Source: Hyphomicrobiales bacterium
GTDB taxonomy: Bacteria > Pseudomonadota > Alphaproteobacteria > Rhizobiales > Xanthobacteraceae
Assembly (NCBI GenBank): GCA_027307405.1
Contig: DAHUXA010000021.1
Coordinates: 1 to 34,861, forward strand
Direction of reading: 5' to 3'
DNA: 34,861 nucleotides
Part shown: piece by piece, positions 1 to 8,297 of the stretch
Layout of the letters: each line of letters opens with the position of its first letter
Numbering within the stretch: the first letter of the stretch is position 1
Translations under genes and position numbers: made by a program
The notes under the pieces: model-generated
What the model was told of the DNA's origin: nothing
What the model saw: only the letters and a program-made list of their open reading frames with translations
Databases searched by the model: none

Positions 1-759
1 GCCGAGACCTGCACCGATCACTGCGCCACACAACACCGCCAGTTCACCGGTGCCCGGCACATAGTGAATCTGCAGATATTCGGAAAAAACAGCGTTACCC
101 GCGAGATACGAAATGAAACCGAAGCTCGCCGCCGCGATCATCACGGGCACGATCGCCAAGCCGTCTAGGCCATCAGTTAGGTTTACAGCGTTTCCCGCAG
201 CGACGATGACGAAGGCGCCGAGCAACACAAAAGCCCAGCCAATATTGAATACCAGCTCCTTGAAGAATGGGAAAACTAGCGATGTTGCAATTGGCCCGCG
301 GCCAAGCTGCATAAGGGCGGTGCAGGCCGCGACCGCGACCACCGCCTCGATGATCAAGCGCGTTTGCCCAGCAATGCCGGCGTGTGTCTGTTTGGTTATC
401 TTCAGATAATCGTCGTAGAAGCCGATCAGTCCGAAAGAGAGCGTCACCCCAAGTACCACCCACACGTACGGGCTCTTCGGGTTCGCCCAAAGAAGCGTCG
501 ATACCAGCAATCCAGACAAGATCATCAGGCCGCCCATCGTCGGCGTGCCCTTCTTTGTCACCAGATGCGAGCGCGGGCCGTCGTCGCGAATGGGTTGGCC
601 TTTGCCCTGCTTGATGCGCAGCTTATCTATGATTGGCCCGCCGAACAGGAAGACGAATACAAGGGCCGTGACGATAGCGCCGCCGGTCCGAAAGGTGATG
701 TAGCGAAAGACATTGAAAAAAGAGACTTTGTCAGAAAGCTCGGTCAGCCAGTAAAACAT
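1..759 (-). CDS. mraY: MraY, phospho-N-acetylmuramoyl-pentapeptide transferase (partial, C-terminus outside window)
   Basis: MraY transfers phospho-MurNAc-pentapeptide from UDP to undecaprenyl phosphate in the inner membrane, forming lipid I. The 253 codons present run from an ATG at 757-759 off the window edge; the family is about 360 residues, so roughly the last 100 are missing. The N-terminus reads [12 protein letters not shown], as in alphaproteobacterial MraY. The Asp-Asp motif (FYDDYLK) and the signature [10 protein letters not shown] are both visible, and several hydrophobic membrane segments alternate with short loops. It lies 19 bases downstream of murF and is the last dcw gene visible. 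Identification is secure from motif and context. Confidence 0.97.
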   Translation of the reverse strand, partial: MFYWLTELSDKVSFFNVFRYITFRTGGAIVTALVFVFLFGGPIIDKLRIKQGKGQPIRDDGPRSHLVTKKGTPTMGGLMILSGLLVSTLLWANPKSPYVWVVLGVTLSFGLIGFYDDYLKITKQTHAGIAGQTRLIIEAVVAVAACTALMQLGRGPIATSLVFPFFKELVFNIGWAFVLLGAFVIVAAGNAVNLTDGLDGLAIVPVMIAAASFGFISYLAGNAVFSEYLQIHYVPGTGELAVLCGAVIGAGLG

Positions 760-778
760 TGGGTCGAACCCTGAATAT

Positions 779-2215
779 TCACCCCTGCGCAGGCAACTGG
801 TCGAGCGCTGCCTGCTTGGGGAATTGCCGTTCTAGCGCCCTGACGATCGGGCCCATTTTCGAACCGAGCGAACCCTTCACCATCACCGCGTCGTCCGCTC
901 GAATGGCGCTCACAACCATTGGCTCGAGCCCCGCCGCAGTCTCGGAATAGCCGCCCCGGGCGCGCGAGGGAAGGGCCTCCCACAGGGCACGCATCAGCGG
1001 TCCGGAACAAAACACGAGGTCGACGTTGGCTGCCTCAATTGCTTTGGCGAGCGCACGGTGCAATTCGGCGGCCGTTGGTCCTAACTCAAGCATGTCGCCA
1101 AGCACCGCAATGCGACGGCCGCGCTGGCCGACCGGCACTTGGCCAAGAAGGGCAATTGCGGCCTGCATGGAAGCGGGATTGGCATTGTAACTTTCGTCAA
1201 TCAGCAGCGCGTTACCGCCAGGAACTGTCAATACTGTCCGCGTGCCGCGGCCGCTGGCGGGTCTAAGGTTGTTGAGCGCAAGTGCTGCCAAGGCGAGATC
1301 CGCCCCGACGAGCGAGACCGCAGTCAGAACCGCGAGCGAGTTGAGAACGAGATGTCGGCCGGGCGCGCCGAGCTTATAGGTGACGGTCTGCCCCAAAATG
1401 CGCGCCTCGACGGTCGAGCAATCGGCCTGCAATGAAAGGCGAAGTAACAGTGCGTCAGCGTCTTTGTGTTCTCCGAAGGAGACCACGCGTTCGATGCGTG
1501 CGGCCTTGGCGGCGGCAGCGAGCCTCGAAAACTGCGCGTTGTCCCGATTAAGAACAGCGGCGCCGCCTGGCCCGACCCCGGCAAAAATTTCTGCCTTGGC
1601 ATCAGCGATCTTCTCGAGCGAGCCAAAGTATTCAAGGTGCACTGGCTCAATTCCGGTAATAATGGCCACATGCGGACGTGCCAGCTTTGTGAGAGGAGTG
1701 ATTTCTCCGGCATGGTTCATGCCGATTTCGAGAACAGCGTATTTCGTACTTGCCGGACAACGCGCGAGCGACAGCGGAACGCCCCAATGATTATTGTAAG
1801 ACGCAACGGAAGCATGCGTTTCGCCGTCGGTGGAGAGCGCCAGCCGCAACGCTTCTTTCGTTCCAGTCTTTCCAACCGATCCGGTGACGGCGATGACGCC
1901 CGCCTCCGTACGCGCACGAGCTGCCCGCGCCAGATCCCGTAGAGCCTCGAGCACATCGGGCACAACCAGTAGCGGCGCACCGGCGAAACGATCACGCTGA
2001 TCGCGCGCGACGACGGCGAGGCCGGCGCCTCCCTTCAGCGCACTGTCGACAAAGTCGTGGCCGTCGCGATTTTCGCCCTTGATGGCGAAGAACGCATCGC
2101 CTTTTCCCGACGTGCGACTATCGATGGAAATTCCATTCACGTCCGCCGGCAGAGCGCCGGCACGCTCGGCGCGCATGGCTGCAGCCATCGCATCGATGGT
2201 CCAGAGGGCGGTCAT
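779..2215 (-). CDS. murF: MurF, UDP-MurNAc-tripeptide--D-Ala-D-Ala ligase
   Basis: MurF adds the D-Ala-D-Ala dipeptide to UDP-MurNAc-tripeptide in the cytoplasm, the last soluble step of the peptidoglycan precursor. The protein is 478 residues, normal for the family. The N-terminal Mur domain is followed by the ATP-binding P-loop [10 protein letters not shown] at about residues 111-120, then the central motif [10 protein letters not shown] and the C-terminal ligase domain with DESYNANP. Its ATG overlaps the TGA of murE in an ATGA (2212-2215), which fixes the start and implies translational coupling. Confidence 0.97.
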   Translation of the reverse strand: MTALWTIDAMAAAMRAERAGALPADVNGISIDSRTSGKGDAFFAIKGENRDGHDFVDSALKGGAGLAVVARDQRDRFAGAPLLVVPDVLEALRDLARAARARTEAGVIAVTGSVGKTGTKEALRLALSTDGETHASVASYNNHWGVPLSLARCPASTKYAVLEIGMNHAGEITPLTKLARPHVAIITGIEPVHLEYFGSLEKIADAKAEIFAGVGPGGAAVLNRDNAQFSRLAAAAKAARIERVVSFGEHKDADALLLRLSLQADCSTVEARILGQTVTYKLGAPGRHLVLNSLAVLTAVSLVGADLALAALALNNLRPASGRGTRTVLTVPGGNALLIDESYNANPASMQAAIALLGQVPVGQRGRRIAVLGDMLELGPTAAELHRALAKAIEAANVDLVFCSGPLMRALWEALPSRARGGYSETAAGLEPMVVSAIRADDAVMVKGSLGSKMGPIVRALERQFPKQAALDQLPAQG

Positions 2216-3660
2216 GCGACTTTGCCCTGCAAAGCCGCGGATACTGCTTCGTGGTCCGAGAACGGAATGATGCGCTCCCCGATAATTTGACCGGTCTCAT
2301 GGCCCTTGCCGGCAATCAGCAGCACATCCCCAGCTGCCAGCTCCGCGATCGTTTTTCTAATCGCCTCCGCGCGGTCGCCAATTTCGGCGGCTCCCGGCGC
2401 ATTGGCTAGAATAGCGGCCCGAATCGCGGCCGGGCTCTCGCTGCGCGGATTGTCGTCTGTGACGATGACGCGGTCCGCATTTTCCGCCGCGATCCGGCCC
2501 ATGATCGGACGCTTGCCGGAATCCCGGTCGCCGCCCGCGCCAAACACCACAAAGAGTTTGCCGCTAGCGTAAGGCCGCAGGCTTTCGAGCGCCTTTTTGA
2601 GCGCGTCCGGCTTGTGGGCATAGTCGATGAATATCGGCGCATTGTTGTGCGTTCCGGCAAGTTCGAGCCTGCCTTTGGCGCCGGTGAGTTTTTCCAGTGC
2701 GGCGAAGACTAGTGCCGGCTCGGCCCCGGTTGCTATCGCAAGTCCCGCCGCAATGCCGGCATTCTGCACCTGGAAAGCGCCAACTAGCGGCAGCTTGACT
2801 TTGTATGTGCGCCCACCGTGGGCGATTGTGACAATTTGTGCAAAGCCATCGATGGATCCACCAATGAGCTTGATATCATCGCCCCGTTCGCCGACCGAAA
2901 TGATCCTTAAGCCGTGCTCTTTCGCTACTTCAATCACCTGACCTGCATAGCAATCATCAACGCCAACCACCGCTGTACCGCCCGGTGCGATCAAATTCTC
3001 GAATAGGCGGAGCTTCGCAGCCAGATAGGCTTCGATGGTTGGATGATAGTCGAGGTGATCGCGAGAGAGATTGGTGAAGGCACCGGCTGCAACGCGCACA
3101 CCATCGAGCCGGTACTGGTCGAGCCCATGGGATGACGCCTCGAGCGCGAGATGAGTGACCCCTTCGTCCGCTAATTGATCCAACGTCCGATGTAGCTCGA
3201 CCGGATCAGGCGTCGTCAATGAACCGTATCGCTCGTCTTTGGGCGACACCACGCCGACCGTACCAATGCTTGCCGCCTGATATCCGAGCACACTCCATAT
3301 CTGCCGGGTGAATGCCGCGACTGATGTTTTTCCGCTCGTGCCAGTGACGGCGACGATTGTTTCCGGCTGGCGTGAAAAAAATTTCGCCGCCACAAGAGCG
3401 AGAGCGCGCCGTGAATTCTTCACGCGAATAAATGCGACGGCGTCAGACAATTCCGCGGGCCGCTGTTCGGCCACGACGGCGGCGGCGCCGGCATTTACAG
3501 CTTGCTTGGCGAAATGCGCGCCATCAGCTTTGGCGCCTGCAATGGCAACGAACAGGAAGCCAGGCTTCACCTTGCGGCTATCGGCGGTAACGCCGGTGGC
3601 GTCGATTGCGCCCAGGCGCGAGTCGATCGCCGCTTCTGGCAGAAGATCGCGCAGTTTCAC
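2212..3660 (-). CDS. murE: MurE, UDP-MurNAc-L-Ala-D-Glu--meso-diaminopimelate ligase
   Basis: MurE attaches the third stem amino acid to UDP-MurNAc-L-Ala-D-Glu using ATP. The 482-residue protein has the P-loop GTSGKTS at 107-113, a candidate carbamylated lysine (K216, in AAKLRLF), and the motif DNPR at 403-406. In this family DNPR goes with meso-diaminopimelate rather than lysine, so the cell should have Gram-negative A1gamma peptidoglycan. The start is a GTG at 3658-3660 that overlaps the ftsI stop as GTGA; no other start fits the coupling as well. Confidence 0.97.
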   Translation of the reverse strand: MKLRDLLPEAAIDSRLGAIDATGVTADSRKVKPGFLFVAIAGAKADGAHFAKQAVNAGAAAVVAEQRPAELSDAVAFIRVKNSRRALALVAAKFFSRQPETIVAVTGTSGKTSVAAFTRQIWSVLGYQAASIGTVGVVSPKDERYGSLTTPDPVELHRTLDQLADEGVTHLALEASSHGLDQYRLDGVRVAAGAFTNLSRDHLDYHPTIEAYLAAKLRLFENLIAPGGTAVVGVDDCYAGQVIEVAKEHGLRIISVGERGDDIKLIGGSIDGFAQIVTIAHGGRTYKVKLPLVGAFQVQNAGIAAGLAIATGAEPALVFAALEKLTGAKGRLELAGTHNNAPIFIDYAHKPDALKKALESLRPYASGKLFVVFGAGGDRDSGKRPIMGRIAAENADRVIVTDDNPRSESPAAIRAAILANAPGAAEIGDRAEAIRKTIAELAAGDVLLIAGKGHETGQIIGERIIPFSDHEAVSAALQGKVA

Positions 3661-5402
3661 CGCGGTTCCTTCGCGCTCACCAGCAGCAACTGGTCGGCCT
3701 TCGGTAGATCGAAGCGCGGTGGAATGTCGAGTAATGGGGCAACTCGCTCGATCACTTGAGCGCCAACGGGCACCGCGTTCCAGCCAGAAGTAGCGAAGCC
3801 ATTGGTCTCGGGTAGCCCCTGCGGTTCGTCTAGCATGATCAACAACTGATAGCGCGGCTTGTCGGCGGGCAATATGGCTGTGAAACTGGTCAAGACTTTG
3901 GTCTTGGAATAGCGTCCGCCGACGACTTTTTCCGACGTGCCGGTCTTGCCGCCAACATAGTAGCCTGGGACATTGGCGCGCGTCGCGGTGCCTTTTTCGA
4001 CGTTCAAACGCATCAAATAGCGCATTTTTTCTGCCGTTTCAGGTTTGATAACCCGTTGCGCCAGACGGTCGGCCTCGCCCCGGTCGCGCTTGAGGAAAGT
4101 CGGCGGGATCATTTTCCCGCCATTGACCAGCGCGGAAATGCCCATCACCGCTTGCAGGGGAGCCACCGAAAGCCCGTGTCCAAAGGCAATGGTGACCGTG
4201 TTGAGTTCGCCCCAATGCTTGGGGACCAATGGGTCCGCGCTTTCCGGCAACTCCGTGCGCAATCGATCCAATTGGCCGAGCTTCTTCAGAAACGCCTTGT
4301 GGTACTCAACGCCTAGCGCAAGCGCCATCCGCGCCGTGCCGATATTCGAGGAATATGTAAAGATTTCCGGAACCGACAATACGCGCTTCTGCGCGTGGAA
4401 ATCGTGAATCTCGAACTTGCCGTATCGCAGCGGCAGGCGCGCGTCGAAAGAAGATGAAAGTGAGACTCGACCACTATCGAGCGCCATCCCTAGTGTAAGC
4501 GCTTTGAAGGTTGAACCCATTTCGTAGACGCCGGTGGTCAGGCGGTTAAGTCTGTTTGGGTCATTGGCCTCACGCGGATTATTCGGATCAAAGTCCGGCT
4601 CCGAAACCATAGCGATGATCTCGCCGGTATTGACGTCGGCAATTACACCGGCCGAAGCCTTGGCCTTATATTTTTCGCGCGCGGCGATAAGCTCTTCGCG
4701 CAACGCGTATTGCACGCGCAAGTCGACTGCAAGGTTGACCGGCCGCTGGAGCTGATCCGTGGCAAGTCCTGCCATATGCAAAGCGGCGAGACCCTGACCG
4801 TCGAGCCACTTTTCAATACCGGCGATACCCTGGTTGTCGATATTCACGTGGCCAATCTCGTGTGAGACAACCGCGCCGTTTGGATAGATGCGTTTGTTTT
4901 CGGTCAGGAATCCTACGCCGGGAATTCCAAGCCGATGAATCTCCTGTTGCTGGGCTGGCGTGATCTCACGCTTGAGCCAAACGAAACCGCGCTTTGACGA
5001 CAGGCGTTCGCGAACCTCGTTTGCGTCCAGATCGGGGAGCACTGCAGTGAGCAACTCAACTGCTTCGTCTACATCGATGATCTTGCGCGGCTCGGCGAAT
5101 AGCGACGGCGTCTTGATGTCAGTGGCCAGGATTTCGCCATTGCGGTCGAGAATATCCGGGCGCGCAGTCGCGACTGCGTCTTGCGCAACGCTGCGGCGTC
5201 CGCCGTGGCCTTCACTAACCGTTGCGAACATCACCAGGCGGAGTGCAATGACCGAAAAGATTCCGGCGAACGCAACAATGGCAAGGCCAAGCCGCGCCTT
5301 GGCCTTCACATTGCGGTCAACGTCGTGCCCGTAGAGCAGCAAGCGCAGAACGCGCTGCCATCGGCTTTCCAGTTTCTTTTTCGTCACGTGCTCTATGGTC
5401 AT
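3657..5402 (-). CDS. ftsI: FtsI / penicillin-binding protein 3, septal transpeptidase
   Basis: FtsI is the class B PBP that crosslinks septal peptidoglycan within the divisome, working with FtsW. It is 581 residues: a short basic cytoplasmic tail, one membrane segment around residues 38-60, a PBP dimerisation domain (about 75-220), and a C-terminal transpeptidase domain. The three penicilloyl-transferase motifs are complete: SxxK at S297-K300 (STFK), SxN at 351-353 (SSN), and KTG at 486-488 (KTGTSEK). The ATG at 5400-5402 overlaps the ftsL stop (ATGA). Expression should be locked to ftsL and murE through coupling. Confidence 0.97.
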   Translation of the reverse strand: MTIEHVTKKKLESRWQRVLRLLLYGHDVDRNVKAKARLGLAIVAFAGIFSVIALRLVMFATVSEGHGGRRSVAQDAVATARPDILDRNGEILATDIKTPSLFAEPRKIIDVDEAVELLTAVLPDLDANEVRERLSSKRGFVWLKREITPAQQQEIHRLGIPGVGFLTENKRIYPNGAVVSHEIGHVNIDNQGIAGIEKWLDGQGLAALHMAGLATDQLQRPVNLAVDLRVQYALREELIAAREKYKAKASAGVIADVNTGEIIAMVSEPDFDPNNPREANDPNRLNRLTTGVYEMGSTFKALTLGMALDSGRVSLSSSFDARLPLRYGKFEIHDFHAQKRVLSVPEIFTYSSNIGTARMALALGVEYHKAFLKKLGQLDRLRTELPESADPLVPKHWGELNTVTIAFGHGLSVAPLQAVMGISALVNGGKMIPPTFLKRDRGEADRLAQRVIKPETAEKMRYLMRLNVEKGTATRANVPGYYVGGKTGTSEKVVGGRYSKTKVLTSFTAILPADKPRYQLLIMLDEPQGLPETNGFATSGWNAVPVGAQVIERVAPLLDIPPRFDLPKADQLLLVSAKEPR

Positions 5403-5770
5403 CGCGGCACGGACGGCGGCACACTGCCGGTGGTATCGGGTACGGGTGCGAGCATGGCGCCGATCGGATCGTTGCCGGGTGATGGAACGACGGGCCGTGG
5501 GCGCTCCGGTAATCGCTCGAAGTTATCGAATTGGCTCGATTTGACAGGCTGTAGAGCCAGATGACGGTCGGCCAGCCCTTGTACGCGGCCGGGCGTATCG
5601 AGCTTGGCCCATTCGGCCCGCAGGCTGGCGATAGCGTTGCGCTCGCGGCGCAATTCGCCCCGCAACTTGGCCACGCGTTCGGCCTGAAGGGTGGAATCGA
5701 ACTTGATCTTGTACACAAAAGACGCCGCCAGGATCAGCGCGCCGATCACCAGGATATTGAGCAGGCGCAT
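5399..5770 (-). CDS. ftsL: FtsL-like cell division protein
   Basis: This is a 123-residue bitopic membrane protein: residues 1-20 (MRLLNILVIGALILAASFVY) form one membrane helix. A charged stretch follows, rich in heptad-like Leu/Ala/Arg (about 30-60), as expected for the FtsL periplasmic coiled coil. The tail is rich in Pro and low in complexity. FtsL links FtsB/FtsQ to FtsWI in the divisome. Sequence conservation in the family is poor, so the call rests on topology and on the position between rsmH and ftsI, the standard dcw slot. It starts 3 bases after rsmH stops, and its own stop overlaps ftsI. Confidence 0.9.
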   Translation of the reverse strand: MRLLNILVIGALILAASFVYKIKFDSTLQAERVAKLRGELRRERNAIASLRAEWAKLDTPGRVQGLADRHLALQPVKSSQFDNFERLPERPRPVVPSPGNDPIGAMLAPVPDTTGSVPPSVPR

Positions 5771-5773
5771 GGT

Positions 5774-6805
5774 TCACCGGCCCTTCAATACATCGGCGAG
5801 CGAGGGCAGCCGGGGCAGCAAGCCTGGCGGCAGGCCAGCGCGGGCCGGGGCCTCGGTGCGCTCGGCAGCACGCAATTTGGCCGAACGGGAGCGCGGGTTG
5901 CGAGCAGTCTCATCATCATCGGCGGTCACAGGACGCTTCGTGACCGCCCGGAAAGTTGGCACTGCACGTTTGATTTCCGGCGCGTGGCGCGAGCCGCGGC
6001 GACTCTCGCCGCGGTCGGCAAGGAATGCCTTGACGATACGGTCCTCGAGCGAGTGGAACGACACCACCACGAGTCGTCCGCCGGCCTTAAGGACGCGCTC
6101 GGCGGCTTGAAGCGCGCCGGCCAACTCACCCAGTTCATCGTTCAAGAAGATACGGAGTGCCTGGAACGTGCGCGTCGCTGGATGGATGTCGCCGGGACGA
6201 GACCGCACGACCAAAGCAACAGTCTCTGCGAGCTTGCGGGTGGTTTCAATCGGCGCGCCGGCACGCGTCTTGAGAATGGCACGCGCGACGGCACGCGAAT
6301 GCCGCTCCTCGCCAAGGGTAAAGATGATATCGGCGAGATCCCGCTCGCTGGCTGTGTTGACTACGTCGGCAGCGCTGGCGCCCTCGCCGCTCATGCGCAT
6401 GTCGAGCGGTCCATCCAGACGAAACGAAAAACCGCGCCCGGCGGTATCGAGTTGCATCGAAGAGACGCCGAGATCAAGCACAACGCCATCAACGACGTTG
6501 TATCCCGCCTCGCGCGCGATCGCGTCGAGATTGGAAAAGCGATCTTCAGCAAGGACCAAGCGACCTTTCGCCTGCTCAACCAGGTCGGCTCCGCGCGCGA
6601 TCGCGCTTTGGTCACGGTCGATGGCAATGACTTTGCAATTGGCGGCCGCGAGGATGGCTCGCGTATAGCCGCCGGCACCAAAGGTGCCATCGATGTAGAC
6701 GCCGCCGTCGCGCACATTGAGAAATTCGATCGCGGGGCGGCCGAGCACGGGAATGTGGAGGGCCGGTCCGCCAGCGACAGCCGAGCCGCCGCCGCCCGCC
6801 GTCAT
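5774..6805 (-). CDS. rsmH: RsmH (MraW), 16S rRNA m4C1402 methyltransferase
   Basis: RsmH N4-methylates C1402 of 16S rRNA using S-adenosylmethionine. The chosen start gives 343 residues, slightly longer than the usual 310-330 because of a Gly/Ala-rich leader ([13 protein letters not shown]) and a basic Ala/Arg-rich tail. The SAM-binding motif [10 protein letters not shown] is at about residues 39-48 and [16 protein letters not shown] follows the usual pattern. The open frame continues upstream to 7420, but that would overlap all of mraZ. The ATG at 6803-6805 overlapping the mraZ stop (ATGA) is the credible start. Confidence 0.96.
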   Translation of the reverse strand: MTAGGGGSAVAGGPALHIPVLGRPAIEFLNVRDGGVYIDGTFGAGGYTRAILAAANCKVIAIDRDQSAIARGADLVEQAKGRLVLAEDRFSNLDAIAREAGYNVVDGVVLDLGVSSMQLDTAGRGFSFRLDGPLDMRMSGEGASAADVVNTASERDLADIIFTLGEERHSRAVARAILKTRAGAPIETTRKLAETVALVVRSRPGDIHPATRTFQALRIFLNDELGELAGALQAAERVLKAGGRLVVVSFHSLEDRIVKAFLADRGESRRGSRHAPEIKRAVPTFRAVTKRPVTADDDETARNPRSRSAKLRAAERTEAPARAGLPPGLLPRLPSLADVLKGR

Positions 6806-7281
6806 TCCCGTGCTCCTGGCGCTTTGGGCGCCGCCACCTGGGAACTCAGCTCTCCTTTGAGCGCGCGCACCTTTCTGGTGGCCTCCGCGAGCTCGCCGTG
6901 GAAGCGGCCGGGTTCCCAGATCTGAAACTTGTGACCAAGACCGACAAACGTGACCGTTTCTGAAATCTCTGCATGACGCTTGAGGTTTTCGCCCAACACC
7001 ACCCGCCCCTCGCCGTCGATCTTCAGTGTTTCGCTGGTCCCAAACAGCGCCAGCGCCAACTGTTCGCGCTGGTCCGAAAACGGGGCATAGCGCCCCATCA
7101 AGGCCTCGATCTCCACCATCAGCGCATTTCCGCCGGCGTCGATCGCGGGGCGATCCATGGCCGGATAGCAATAAAGGCCCTCGAAACCGTCGCGGCGCAG
7201 CGCCGAACGAAACGGGCCAGGGATCGAGACCCGCCCCTTGGAGTCGAGCCGCAGCGTGAAATTCCCCACGAAGCGGTTCAT
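6802..7281 (-). CDS. mraZ: MraZ, transcriptional regulator of the dcw cluster
   Basis: MraZ is a ring-forming DNA-binding protein that binds TGGG repeats ahead of its own gene and represses the division cluster in other bacteria. The protein from the ATG at 7279-7281 is 159 residues and starts [13 protein letters not shown], matching the family. Two SpoVT-AbrB-type half-domains are visible: [14 protein letters not shown] near the N-terminus and [14 protein letters not shown] in the middle. An upstream in-frame ATG at 7311 would add ten residues, but a G-rich Shine-Dalgarno stretch lies just before 7281. The C-terminal Ala/Pro tail is not conserved. Its box array lies at 7400-7433. Confidence 0.96.
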   Translation of the reverse strand: MNRFVGNFTLRLDSKGRVSIPGPFRSALRRDGFEGLYCYPAMDRPAIDAGGNALMVEIEALMGRYAPFSDQREQLALALFGTSETLKIDGEGRVVLGENLKRHAEISETVTFVGLGHKFQIWEPGRFHGELAEATRKVRALKGELSSQVAAPKAPGARE

Positions 7282-7399
7282 ACCCCCCACTCCATACCGA
7301 CTGGACGCCACCAGGGACGCTCTGGAAGCACCCCCTAAAAATGCGCGGGAAGCCTGGCTTTCGACTCCGGCTCGCGCTTGACAGGGTGATGTCCCGTAT

Positions 7400-7433
7400 T
7401 GGGAAACTGTGGGATATCATGGGATTAGATGGG
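7400..7433. promoter_or_regulatory. MraZ-box array: four TGGG repeats with 10-base period
   Basis: Read on the plus strand, TGGG begins at 7400, 7410, 7420 and 7430, so one box falls on each helical turn with 6-base spacers. Three of the four continue as TGGGA. Direct TGGGN repeats with short fixed spacers are the known recognition pattern for MraZ. The array sits about 120 bases ahead of the mraZ start and overlaps the candidate promoter. Binding is inferred, not shown. Confidence 0.85.
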
Positions 7434-7439
7434 CGTCAA
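7411..7439 (-). promoter_or_regulatory. Candidate mraZ/dcw promoter overlapping the MraZ boxes
   Basis: On the minus strand TTGACG (7434-7439) is followed after 17 bases by TATCCC (7411-7416). The -35 element is good and the -10 element is poor. The MraZ boxes cover the -10, the spacer and the edge of the -35, which would fit repression by occlusion. The transcript would carry a leader of roughly 120 bases before mraZ. Weak support overall. Confidence 0.35.
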
Positions 7440-7553
7440 GAAATCGGCCCCAGATCCTCCCGGAGTCGGGTTGCGGTGGGTCAATGCCATTAACGGCGGT
7501 TAAACTTAAAGAAACGTTGCCGAATCCCGGGCGGGCCGGGCGCGGGGAAAGCC

Positions 7554-8294
7554 ATGTGGATTGGGCTGTTCAGCGACATTCACGCCAATCGCGAAGCTCT
7601 CGAGGCAAGCCTTGATCATGCGCGCCGCGCCGGCATCAGCCGCTTCATTTTCCTCGGCGACTATGTCGGTTACGGCGCCGATCCCGCTTTTGCGGTGGAC
7701 ACGGTGATGCGCGAAGTCGAGGCCGGCGCAGTGGCGCTGCTCGGTAATCACGACGCCGCCATATTTAGTGGCACGGGCGGCATGAATTCGGTCGCAGCAG
7801 AAGCGATCGACTGGACGCGGCCCAAGCTCGACGTCACGCAGCGCGAATTCCTCACACAGCTGCCGTTGACCTTCGAGGACAGCAACAGATTATTCGTCCA
7901 CGCCAGCGCGCACGCGCCAGAGCGCTGGGAATACATCACCAGTGTTCAGAGCGCCTCCCGCAGCTTCATGGCTACACGCGCGCAGGCAACGTTCTGCGGC
8001 CACGTGCACGTGCCCGAACTCTTCCATCTATCGCCAACCGGCAAACTCGCAGGGTTCCAGCCGGTGCAGGCGGTGGAAATCCCTCTGCGCGCGCCCCGGC
8101 GATGGCTTGCGGTGATTGGCTCAGTCGGCCAGCCGCGCGATTACAATCCAACCGCCTGCTATGGCGCGCTCGATAACGAACGTAACGCGCTGACCTACGT
8201 GCGCGTGCCTTATGACAACGAAACGGCCGCACGCAAGGTGCGCGAAGCCGGGCTGCCGGAAATCTTGAGCCATCGCTTGATCGAGGGGGCTTGA
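7554..8294 (+). CDS. Calcineurin-like metallophosphoesterase (YfcE-type fold)
   Basis: A 246-residue soluble protein with the full dinuclear-metal phosphoesterase set: DxH at D8/H10 (SDIHAN), GDYVGYG with D36, GNHD at 64-67, a later His in FVHAS, and GHVH at 149-152. Such enzymes hydrolyse phosphomonoesters or diesters, and some dephosphorylate proteins; the substrate cannot be read from sequence. A GGGGAAA ribosome site lies just before the ATG. It ends 3 bases before the GTG of a Ser/Thr kinase gene, so the two are almost certainly co-transcribed. That suggests, but does not prove, that it reverses the kinase's phosphorylation. It is divergent from mraZ. Confidence 0.9.
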   Translation: MWIGLFSDIHANREALEASLDHARRAGISRFIFLGDYVGYGADPAFAVDTVMREVEAGAVALLGNHDAAIFSGTGGMNSVAAEAIDWTRPKLDVTQREFLTQLPLTFEDSNRLFVHASAHAPERWEYITSVQSASRSFMATRAQATFCGHVHVPELFHLSPTGKLAGFQPVQAVEIPLRAPRRWLAVIGSVGQPRDYNPTACYGALDNERNALTYVRVPYDNETAARKVREAGLPEILSHRLIEGA

Positions 8295-8297
8295 GCC

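Noticed and set aside
5561-6925. A 454-residue plus-strand open frame opposite rsmH
   Set aside because: It is antisense to the well-supported rsmH and ftsL genes, has no recognisable domain and arises from GC-rich codon bias.
6806-7420. N-terminal extension of rsmH to 548 residues
   Set aside because: It would overlap the whole of mraZ in another frame; the ATGA junction at 6802-6805 gives the family-like start.
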